From contig NZ_JAKNDA010000002.1 in NCBI RefSeq assembly GCF_023155095.1, forward strand, positions 310,001-374,000: 64,000 nt of DNA. Reading direction: 5' to 3'. The notes below the pieces were generated by a model. That model ran no database searches, was not told the DNA's origin, and was given only the letters and a program-made list of their open reading frames with translations. Below, piece after piece: positions 42,679 to 50,240 of the stretch; within the stretch, counting starts at the first letter, position 1; each line of letters begins with the position of its first letter. Both the position numbers and the translations under genes were made by a program. The stretch comes from Idiomarina aminovorans. GTDB lineage: Bacteria; Pseudomonadota; Gammaproteobacteria; Enterobacterales; Alteromonadaceae.

Positions 42679-43957
42679 GTCGATTATCGAAGAGCGCTTA
42701 CTGGTCGTTTACATTAACGATGACATTATTGGGCAACTGAGAGAGCATAATGGCCTATGGGCATTTGAATACGCGCCTGACTGGATCAATCAACCCGGCA
42801 GCTTCCCGCTAACACCGTCGTTGACTCTACAACAAGAGCCTCATATTGATACCGGCACCCAGCGTCCGGTTCAATGGTTTTTTGACAACCTGTTGCCGGA
42901 AGAGAAGGCGCGGGAGGTTCTGGCAAAAGACTACCAACTGGACAAAGAGGACGCTTTCGCACTGCTGGAGGCTATTGGCTCTGAGTCAGCGGGCGCTGTT
43001 ACGCTTTTAAAATCAGGCGAAGAACTTTCGCCAGGGGAGCTATTTTTGCTGCCTGACAACGAGCTCAGCGAACGAATTCGCAAACTACCGAAAACGCAGC
43101 TTAACAAAAAAGAGCGCAAACGAATGTCCCTTGCCGGGGCACAGCATAAAATGCTGCTGGTGATAAAAGACAACAGACGTTTTGAACCTGGCGGACAAAT
43201 GCCATCAACCCATATCCTCAAGCCCGAACACTCTGATCCAGAGTCATACTGGTTTACGGTTCGTAATGAATACTTTGTGATGACTTTAGCTGCCAAATGC
43301 CAGTTAAACGTCCCCAATGTGGCTATCGATTATGTACCAGAGCCCGTTTATATTGTGGAGCGTTTTGATCGTATCGGTGGCTTGGAGAACATAAAACGGC
43401 TGCACGTTTTGGATGGTTGCCAAATTTTGGATATATCAGCGTCGGCAAAGTACCGCGCAAGTAATATCGATGCGCTTAAGCGTCTCATTCAAATGACAAG
43501 GGCCCCGGCGCAAACCGCCGTTCGTTTGTTTCGCTGGGCACTGTTTAATTTTCTGGTCGGAAATGGTGATGCTCACCTCAAAAACCTGACATTTTCCCAC
43601 GGTTTGAACGACTGCCAGCTCATGCCGCATTATGATCTTTTGTCGACAGCTGTCTATGCCACAGCTCGCGAGCATATTAACGAGGAATTATCTCAGCCTT
43701 TGGGAACTGCTAAATATTTTGGACAAGTGACCCAGGGTGATTTGTTGGCATTCGCTCAGGAATTAAACCTGAATAAACGCGTTGCAGAACGTGAAATTTA
43801 TTGGTTATGCAATAAAATGCAGCAGGAAGCGGATGCTTTAATACAACAGTTGGAAGAAAGTCCGGTCTATCATGGAAAGGCCGGTGAGCTTCAGCTATTG
43901 CGGAATATTCGATACCGTTGCATTGGCGAGTTTGTTGATCAGATAACCTCTGCGTAG
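42671..43957 (+). CDS. hipA: HipA-like Ser/Thr kinase toxin
   Basis: A 428-residue HipA-family kinase; E. coli HipA phosphorylates glutamyl-tRNA synthetase and causes persistence. The N-terminal subdomain has VVYINDDIIGQL and FDNLLPEEKAREVLA. The kinase core has MSLAGAQHKMLLV, STHILKPEH, VERFDRIGG, the catalytic VGNGDAHLKNLTF and the MPHYDLLST metal motif, so it appears active. The ATG at 42671 (MSKSIIEERL) is chosen over the upstream one at 42659 for its overlap with hipB. The stop codon falls within the REP-like repeat. Confidence 0.9.
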   Translation: MSKSIIEERLLVVYINDDIIGQLREHNGLWAFEYAPDWINQPGSFPLTPSLTLQQEPHIDTGTQRPVQWFFDNLLPEEKAREVLAKDYQLDKEDAFALLEAIGSESAGAVTLLKSGEELSPGELFLLPDNELSERIRKLPKTQLNKKERKRMSLAGAQHKMLLVIKDNRRFEPGGQMPSTHILKPEHSDPESYWFTVRNEYFVMTLAAKCQLNVPNVAIDYVPEPVYIVERFDRIGGLENIKRLHVLDGCQILDISASAKYRASNIDALKRLIQMTRAPAQTAVRLFRWALFNFLVGNGDAHLKNLTFSHGLNDCQLMPHYDLLSTAVYATAREHINEELSQPLGTAKYFGQVTQGDLLAFAQELNLNKRVAEREIYWLCNKMQQEADALIQQLEESPVYHGKAGELQLLRNIRYRCIGEFVDQITSA

Positions 43958-43983
43958 CCTAACGTTCACGTTAGGTGAGATAC
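43954..43983. repeat. REP-like 30-bp element, right of hipBA
   Basis: Identical over 30 bases to the copy at 42244-42273. It provides the hipA stop codon (TAG). Confidence 0.85.
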
Positions 43984-43995
43984 CTATTAAGTATT

Positions 43996-44064
43996 ACAGT
44001 TATGTATATAATTAATATTAGCGTTATAGTTATGTGGTAAATGTTATTTTATGCTACAGTTATA
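43996..44064 (+). promoter_or_regulatory. Three octamer repeats at 30-bp pitch upstream of the second Fic gene
   Basis: ACAGTTATG (43996), ATAGTTATG (44026) and ACAGTTATA (44056), exactly 30 bases apart. The stretches between them are AT-rich and unrelated. The last copy ends 28 bases before the ATG. Regular spacing close to three helical turns suggests binding of one regulator on one face of the DNA. Confidence 0.6.
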
Positions 44065-44092
44065 TCAATAAAGGCACTAATAAGGCAGCAAT

Positions 44093-45582
44093 ATGGCTAA
44101 ACTGTATTTCTCAACGACAACGGAGCAAAGCCGTAAACTGACTCGCCGTGAAAAAAAAGTGAATTAAAGCGTTTATACCGGGGCATTTATACTGACGCGA
44201 GTTACGAAAACCTGACTTCTCTTGTTCTAAAGGAGTGGGCAAAAATAGTCAATTATTTGCTGCCGGACGCCATAGCCGCTTACCGAACAGCGCATGAGCT
44301 TCGTCCTGTCGAAGGTGCGGTGTCTGTGGTTGATAATGTGACTGCCCGCCGGAAAATTGATATTGCGTCCATATTAACCATTTACATTTGGCCCGGTTCA
44401 ACCACTGAGCTGGTTGAACCTTTTTTGCCAGAAATGAAACGCTCAGCACCGGCCCGCCAGTACTTAGAAAATCTGACGGTTAGCCGATCGACAGTAAAGA
44501 AAAGTCTGGGGCAACACTGGGTAGAAGAGCGGTTATGTATTGAGGTTAACCGTACAAATAATGAAGATAGATTAAACCAAATACGCGATGAAGCCCGCAA
44601 ATTTGCAAATAATCATGGCTATGAAAGTGAATTTGAAAAGCTCAGCGCAATAATCAGTGCATTACTCACAACCCATTCCGGCGAATCCATTTTAAAAACG
44701 GAGGTTGGCCTGGCTAACGCACGACAAGAACCCTTTGACGCGCATCGCATCGCGCTTTTTAAAGACTTGGCCAATTACCTAAAACGCTGCCAGTTACCGA
44801 AGCTACCTTACCAATACAACAAGCTTGGCTGGAATCACCTGGCCTTTTTTGAAAGTTACTTCTCGAACTACATAGAAGGCACAGAGTTCGAAATTGACGA
44901 AGCTGAGCAAATTGTTTTTCAACGTAACGAGGTTAATAATCGTCATGCGGACAGTCATGATGTTCTGGCTGTCTATGATCAAGTGGTTGATTATGAGGGT
45001 ATGAGTATCACTCCTGAAACCCCTGACGAACTGATTGAAAGCTTACAGCGCCGACATTTCGAGTTTTTATACGAACGTCCCGATAAAAATCCCGGCCAGT
45101 TTAAGTCGAAAGTGAACAAGGCTGGCAGTAGCACCTTTGTCGCACCCAATGACGTTGTGGGCACACTAACGCAAGCTTTTGATATTTATAAATCTTTGCC
45201 GGAAGGGCTCTCCAGGGCAACATTCATGCAGCTTTTAGTGTCGGAATGCCATCCGTTTGACGACGGTAATGGTCGTCTTTCACGTATTATGATGAACGCG
45301 GAGCTGCATGCAGCCGGTGAATATAAACTGATAGTTCCCACGGTGCATCGGGACAGTTATTTGAACGGTCTGAGAAAAGCAACGCGAGACGGAAACTTTA
45401 AAACTCTGGTAAAAGTCTTTTACCAGTTGCAACGCTACACCGCGTCTATTGACTGGGCCGACTATGGCGAAGCACGAGACAGCCTGGAAGCGCACAAAGC
45501 GCATTTGCTGCCTGACGAGGGCATCGCCGACTTTAATCGGCAAATTCGACAATATCGGTTTAACCCACCGCCAATACCGTAA
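44093..45582 (+). pseudogene. Fic family protein with AbiEi-like N-terminus, frameshifted at an A8 tract
   Basis: The ATG at 44093 opens MAKLYFSTTTEQSRKLTRRE and stops after 24 codons at 44165. One more A in the A8 tract (44151-44158) restores a frame reading KKSELKRLYRGIYTDASYEN into the long frame that follows, giving about 496 residues. The N-terminal 90 residues (RLYRGIYTDAS...DAIAAYRTAHEL) look like an AbiEi-type winged-helix antitoxin domain. The C-terminal Fic domain has the complete HPFDDGNGRLSR motif and an inhibitory SNYIEGTEFE. Without slippage the Fic part has no good start before 44257. Alternatives are phase variation, transcriptional slippage, true decay or a sequencing error. 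Confidence 0.75.
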
Positions 45583-45589
45583 TTCGACA

Positions 45590-46978
45590 TCAATCAACAT
45601 TCATCTGATACCGTTCCCGAATTTTCGCCGCCAAAGCCGCGCGGGCATCATGCTCGCCATGAATTAGCCGTATGCGCTTAACCGGCTGTTCGGTGGCGTC
45701 AATAAAGTCCAGCAGCTCCTGTTGGTCGGCGTGGGCGGAGTAGCCGCCTAAGGTGTAAACACCGGCTTTAATCCATACCCGTTCATGGTCTAAATTAACG
45801 TAACCGCCGCCCGGACCATACCGCTGAATATTGCGTCCGGGGGTGCCGGCGGCCTGATACCCTACAAACAGCACATCGGTGCGTGGGTCGGGCAATAAAG
45901 CCTTTAAGTAGTTGAGCATGCGCCCGCCGGTACACATGCCACTGGCAGCAATGACAATGCAGGGGTCACCGCTGCTCTGCAGGTAATTCACAATGCGCTC
46001 GTGTTCGCTGTGGTCATCGACTGTCAGCATACGGTCAAAGTTGAGTGGGTGCCGGTCTTCGCTTAAGCGTTGGTGCGCGTCTTCGTCCCATAAGGCTTTC
46101 ATGGCACGGTACTGTTTGGTGAACTGCGCTGCCAGTGGTGAATCTAAAATAACCGTCATTTTTTGCCACAGAGGTTCAGCCACCCCGGTTTTAGCCTCTT
46201 GTTCACGCGCCCGGTGAATAATGTCTTCCAGTTCGTACAGCAGTTCCTGCGTGCGGCCAATACTAAAGGCCGGAATTAAAATAACGCCTTTGTTCTCAAC
46301 GCAGCGTTCCACCACCGCCTTTAACCGCTGCGCACGCTCAGTTCGCGACTCATGGTTTTTGTCGCCGTAAGTACTTTCCAGTAATAAAAAGTCGGCACGC
46401 TCAAGCGGTGTCGGGTCGGGCAGTAGCGGGGTATTTTTACAACCTAGGTCACCCGAGAACACCACACGGTAGTGGGTACTCACATTTTCAATTTCCACAT
46501 ACGAAGAGCCCAGAATATGTCCGGCCTGACGAAAGCGCAGCTTAAAAGGCTGTGAAGCAAATTCCGTCGGTAGCTCAGTCCAGTCATCATACGCCACCGG
46601 AATCAGCTGGCGCCGAAGCCGGGCAATAACCGCGTCGATAATCTCGGCATTGCGGGTTAAACCGACTTTTAAAGCGTCTTCAATAACCAGTGGCAACAAC
46701 AAAGCAGTGGCTTTGGTGCAGTAAATGGAGTCGGTGAAGCCCGCAATAAGCAACCAGGGCAGGCGGCCTACGTGGTCAATGTGGCAGTGGGTCACTACCA
46801 GCGCTTGTACCTTGCTTATGTCAAAATCGATTTTCTGCGCGGAATTATCGTCTTTGCCCGCGGCATCCTCGCCCTGAAATAACCCGCAATCAATTAAAAG
46901 TGAGTGGTCACTGTCTAAGAATAGCTCGTGGCAAGAGCCCGTAACCCCTTCAAACGCACCGTGGTGAATGACATCCAT
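45590..46978 (-). CDS. MBL-fold, beta-CASP hydrolase
   Basis: A 462-residue metallo-beta-lactamase-fold hydrolase with a beta-CASP domain, the family of RNA-processing nucleases related to CPSF73. Metal motifs: THCHIDHVGRLP (HxHxDH, about residue 63), the later FSGDLG aspartate and the final SAHAD histidine. Beta-CASP motifs: LLLESTYGDKNHE, IPAFSIGRTQELL and ASGMCTGGRML. It probably cleaves RNA; in such archaeal and bacterial relatives exact targets are unknown. It is convergent with the Fic gene, 7 bases apart. Confidence 0.93.
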   Translation of the reverse strand: MDVIHHGAFEGVTGSCHELFLDSDHSLLIDCGLFQGEDAAGKDDNSAQKIDFDISKVQALVVTHCHIDHVGRLPWLLIAGFTDSIYCTKATALLLPLVIEDALKVGLTRNAEIIDAVIARLRRQLIPVAYDDWTELPTEFASQPFKLRFRQAGHILGSSYVEIENVSTHYRVVFSGDLGCKNTPLLPDPTPLERADFLLLESTYGDKNHESRTERAQRLKAVVERCVENKGVILIPAFSIGRTQELLYELEDIIHRAREQEAKTGVAEPLWQKMTVILDSPLAAQFTKQYRAMKALWDEDAHQRLSEDRHPLNFDRMLTVDDHSEHERIVNYLQSSGDPCIVIAASGMCTGGRMLNYLKALLPDPRTDVLFVGYQAAGTPGRNIQRYGPGGGYVNLDHERVWIKAGVYTLGGYSAHADQQELLDFIDATEQPVKRIRLIHGEHDARAALAAKIRERYQMNVD

Positions 46979-47149
46979 GTTGTTGGTTCCTTTATTTGGC
47001 TATTTTAAAATTATGCCTGATGTAATCCTCAGGCTACTCTAAGCCTAAAGAAATCTCTAGCGTCAAAGAGAAGGAGATGTCGTATTCTGAACTCAAAATT
47101 TGACAGAAATATAATCAAAACTATTATTGAGCCGATTTAACCCTCTTGT

Positions 47150-47198
47150 TTTTGCAACAATAATGAATATTGCAAAATATCGCAAATTGCGATATTCT
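47150..47198 (+). promoter_or_regulatory. Palindromic operator filling the promoter spacer of the XRE gene
   Basis: TTGCAA (-35, 47170-47175), 17 bases, TATTCT (-10, 47193-47198). A 21-bp palindrome with perfect 10-bp arms AATATCGCAA / TTGCGATATT lies at 47176-47196, filling the spacer. TTTTGCAA and TTGCAAAA upstream form a second, partly overlapping inverted repeat. This is a clear repressor site, most simply for the encoded XRE protein. The rest of the 269-base gap holds a diverged REP-like unit near 47014. Confidence 0.75.
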
Positions 47199-47247
47199 TT
47201 TGGTGTAGAAAAAACATACATCAGGGCAAATTGAAGAGGTAGTCGTT

Positions 47248-47700
47248 ATGAATGCTCAACAGGATGATAATGTAGCACTCGGGGAAATTGCATCAGCATT
47301 GAGTGCTACGGCAAATAATTTTGAAGGAAGTGCCGCTGAGCTTTTCCGCTACACTTCTATGCCAATAGAATCAGAAACCGAAGTCCTCGAACGCGCAGAA
47401 ATCATGGACTATTTAATGGACTGCGCGAAGCACGAGAGTGATATTGTTTTAGTCTTTGCTAATGCCATAGCCGACCGTATTGAGGAGTTTGAAAGAGAAA
47501 TGGATATGCCTTCCGTTTCTGTAGCTGAACGCCTGCGCCTGTTGATGAATGAAAAGTCGGTTAAACAAAAAGACCTTAGTAACATAGCCCCACAAAGCGT
47601 TATCAGTGAAATTTTAAACGGAAAGCGCAATGTTAATTTAAAGCAAGCTAAAGGTTTGTCTGAGTTTTTCAAATTGCCGGTAGGGTATTTTGTCGCTTGA
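47248..47700 (+). CDS. XRE-type regulator with C-terminal HTH
   Basis: A 150-residue protein. Residues 1-90 are helical with no known motif. The C-terminal helix-turn-helix is RLRLLMNEKSVKQKDLSNIAP with SVISEILNGKRNVNLKQAKGL after it, close to HigA-type antitoxins (the ending FKLPVGYFVA is also HigA-like). It faces the ImmA/IrrE gene tail-to-tail, 30 bases away. The promoter palindrome suggests self-repression. ImmA/IrrE proteases usually cleave an XRE repressor, so this protein is the obvious substrate candidate. Confidence 0.83.
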   Translation: MNAQQDDNVALGEIASALSATANNFEGSAAELFRYTSMPIESETEVLERAEIMDYLMDCAKHESDIVLVFANAIADRIEEFEREMDMPSVSVAERLRLLMNEKSVKQKDLSNIAPQSVISEILNGKRNVNLKQAKGLSEFFKLPVGYFVA

Positions 47701-47730
47701 TACTCACGTCAGAACCGATATCTCATCAGG

Positions 47731-48354
47731 CTACTTCAGATAACCCAAGTTTTGTAGGCGGTACTTCATAGCATCGCGCGAAACATCAAACTTACTGCTG
47801 AAAAGCTCTAGCAAGTTTTCCGTAGAAATCTTACGGTCTTCCTGCTTGAGTACATCTCGTAGATGATTAACTTCACGCTGTATCAATGACGCAGGCATTA
47901 GTAATTGAGCTGCAAATCGATTTGCACGGGTTTCTCTATATGTACTATTTTCATCACGGTTCAGCGTAACAATACTGTCTGTAATAACCTCATCGTAACG
48001 ACTATCGTCAATATGGGGATATATATCATACACTAAATGCCCTAATTCATGAGCCAAAGTAAACCGCTGCCTAACCGGAGGTTCTGTCGGGTTAACCCAT
48101 ATGTGGATAGAACGCACCTGACCAAACTCATCCCTTTCCACTTTCACAAAACCAGATTTTGTTAGGTTTTCAAAGTTTAATTCACTGCTGAAACGAACTC
48201 CTTCAATCGCGTTTGCCAATGATTTTACATCAATAGGTAATTCGAGCTCTGCTACAGGCTTCTTGAAAATCTTTTCAAGAAGATCGTTAGCTGAGCGAAT
48301 ATTTTCAAGCTGTTGAACAGAGAAAGTCCTGTCTTGATATGCTGTTGCGGTCAT
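47731..48354 (-). CDS. ImmA/IrrE-type metallopeptidase
   Basis: A 207-residue zinc protease of the ImmA/IrrE family, whose members cleave repressor proteins upon a signal. The zinc motif HExxH is in RFTLAHELGHLVYDI (about residue 102); the supporting region TRANRFAAQLLMPASLIQ carries the third ligand area. A C-terminal helix-rich tail LFSSKFDVSRDAMKYRLQNL resembles an HTH-like segment often found in this family. The start overlaps the upstream membrane-protein gene by 1 base. Confidence 0.88.
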   Translation of the reverse strand: MTATAYQDRTFSVQQLENIRSANDLLEKIFKKPVAELELPIDVKSLANAIEGVRFSSELNFENLTKSGFVKVERDEFGQVRSIHIWVNPTEPPVRQRFTLAHELGHLVYDIYPHIDDSRYDEVITDSIVTLNRDENSTYRETRANRFAAQLLMPASLIQREVNHLRDVLKQEDRKISTENLLELFSSKFDVSRDAMKYRLQNLGYLK

Positions 48355-48893
48355 TAGTCCTTCCTCCCTTCACTATCACTGAGAAAATCGATTTCATCCT
48401 TATCCGGATGAGCAAGTGGGTCACTTCTCTTTTTATTTACTTCGTCATCTAAAAATGACTTCAAATCCCTGCTCAGCTCATTGAATAATGATGACTTCAT
48501 GCTATCAAGAGTTTTGTTAAAGTCTTCACTTTTCAGGCCTGCTGACAGGTAAGCTGCCATCTGTTCATTATTAGACAGTCGTTCTTTTAAACTTGTTTCA
48601 GCCTCGTCAATAACTTGGTTAACTTCTCGTTTTTTATAGTTTTTTATCAAAACAAAACCGATAACACCAGAAACAGCAACTAAAAGACCAATAACTGAAA
48701 TAATGACGCTGTACCATAAAAGGCTAGAATCATACGTTGCTGCGTAACTTTGGCTTACAAGAAATTGTGACTTTTCTATTGAGTCAACTTTCCCTTCATA
48801 TTGCGCACTTGCCAATTGTAGTTGCTGAACTTGATTTTCAAGCTCCGATATCTTGCTTTCAAGATCTGCTGCTTCCTCGTTGCGCTCTGACAT
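48354..48893 (-). CDS. Coiled-coil protein with one transmembrane helix
   Basis: 179 residues. A coiled coil LESKISELENQVQQLQLASAQ occupies about residues 11-45, a transmembrane helix LLWYSVIISVIGLLVAVSGVIGFVLI about residues 58-83, and a second charged helical region follows (KKREVNQVIDEAETSLKERL). It has no enzyme motif. Translational coupling to the ImmA/IrrE protease suggests it tethers or senses for it at the membrane. I do not recognise the family. Confidence 0.8.
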   Translation of the reverse strand: MSERNEEAADLESKISELENQVQQLQLASAQYEGKVDSIEKSQFLVSQSYAATYDSSLLWYSVIISVIGLLVAVSGVIGFVLIKNYKKREVNQVIDEAETSLKERLSNNEQMAAYLSAGLKSEDFNKTLDSMKSSLFNELSRDLKSFLDDEVNKKRSDPLAHPDKDEIDFLSDSEGRKD

Positions 48894-48979
48894 AACTGCA
48901 TCCTTTCAGTTGTGAATAAATTTAGTATAGCAAACTTTTCAGAGCGAGATCCGATATTGATTTAATCCATCGGCATCTC

Positions 48980-49045
48980 ACCTAAACTTACAGTTAGACG
49001 AACTCAAACTTTCAATTGGACGACGTTCAGTTTACAAATAGACGA
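48980..49045 (+). repeat. Three 22-bp tandem units upstream of the 49.2-kb gene
   Basis: The units end in TTAGACGA (48994-49001), TTGGACGA (49016-49023) and ATAGACGA (49038-49045), a period of exactly 22 bases, each preceded by an A/T-rich (A)CTTxCA-like half. They lie 137-200 bases before the start codon. A further related half-site, CGACCTAAACTGTCGTAG, follows at about 49078. This resembles an array of regulator-binding half-sites on one face of the helix. Confidence 0.62.
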
Positions 49046-49141
49046 TATTTAATCGAAGGTGATTAAAGACGGATGCGCGACCTAAACTGTCGTAGTCGAA
49101 TGCTGTAATCCTTGCAATCTTTACAAAAATTTTGCAGTGTT

Positions 49142-49168
49142 GTGCGAGATATAACACAATAATCGCAC
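49142..49168 (+). promoter_or_regulatory. Inverted repeat next to the start of the 49.2-kb gene
   Basis: GTGCGA (49142-49147) and TCGCAC (49163-49168) with TATAAC between them, ending 13 bases before the ATG. This may be an operator or an untranslated-leader hairpin. The ribosome site AAGGATTAGG follows. Confidence 0.45.
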
Positions 49169-49181
49169 TTAAGGATTAGGT

Positions 49182-50240
49182 ATGGCGAAGTCGAGAAATA
49201 AGGACGCACATAAAAGTGCGACTTACACAACAATCGGTTTAGCGAATCAGGAAGTGGTGAACCGTGTTGGTGAGGCCAGTAGTGAATATATTATCGCTTA
49301 CCGTGGTTTCAATAATGCAACAGGCCAGGCTTTGGAACGTGGGCATAAAACAATAAGTGCTTACAGTAATCCCAATGGTGCGCAAACTGCCCAGCAAGCT
49401 GGTTTTAATGCCGAAATAGCTGCAACCGCCCGGCGCAATAGCGAAAGTATAAAATCGGGCTCCACTATCCGAAGCCCACGCTCAGAAGACACTGGAATGG
49501 GCAGTAATCATCCTATTTACGATCACGTAAAAACACTAGATGGTGTGGTTGTGGAAGGTTCTGGCTCTCAAATGAAGTTCATTGCTGCGCTACCCAAAGA
49601 TGCGCACGACCGCGCTAATAAAATTGATCAGCAAATCAATCGTATTGCAAAAGAGAACGGCAAACAGCAGCGGTATCAAGGTATACCACTTGATGTTCCT
49701 ACTGATCAGGTTGAAACCTATAGAGAGAGATGCAAAACACTGGCGGAGCAATACCGAGAGCAGGCGAAAGGAGCCGCAAATGCAGGAAAGCCGGATATTG
49801 CAGCACAGAGGCTAAAAGAGGCAGAGCAATGCGAAGAACTCTACGAAAATATTCGTGATGCCGATATTTCAACGGAAGAAGCTGTAAATTATCGCCGTAA
49901 TGCCGAAAAGATGACGGCAAAAGACATAGCTCGGAATTCGCACGAAGCCGGTCTGCAAGGTGCCAAAATTGGAGTGGTGATCGGATCTTGCGTTAGTCTA
50001 ATTACCAATTCTTACCAAGTATTACAGGGCGATAAGAACAAAGGAGAAGCAATTTTCGACGTTGGTGTGGCGACCGTAAAAGCAGGTGGTCTGGGCTATG
50101 CAACCGGTGCTATAGGCAGTGCAATATCCGCAACAATGCAACAGTCGGCAAAAGAGACTGTTCGGGGGCTTGCTAAAACAAGTTTACCATCTCTCGTTGT
50201 TACGACTTGCGTCACACTTTCAAGTTCTGTCCATCAACTA
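49182..50240 (+). pseudogene. Large protein of unknown function, 5' part, interrupted by an IS element
   Basis: 353 codons before the insertion. Residues 1-230 are soluble and polar, with TAQQAGFNAEIAATARRNSE, GMGSNHPIYDHVKTLDGVVV and VEGSGSQMKFI, then a charged coiled-coil stretch (YRERCKTLAEQYREQAKG, AAQRLKEAEQCEELYENI). From about residue 260 follow glycine-rich helices of membrane or pore type (GAKIGVVIGSCVSLI, GGLGYATGAIGSAISATM). In the present sequence the frame runs on 30 codons into the IS and stops at 50330. I do not recognise the family; the GFNAE block is a feature I associate with mobile-element hypothetical proteins. Confidence 0.7.

Noticed and set aside
48980-49045. CRISPR array from the regularly spaced repeats
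   Set aside because: Units are tandem 22-mers without spacers, only three copies, and there are no cas genes; the 30- and 50-bp pitch repeats also lack the repeat length of CRISPR.
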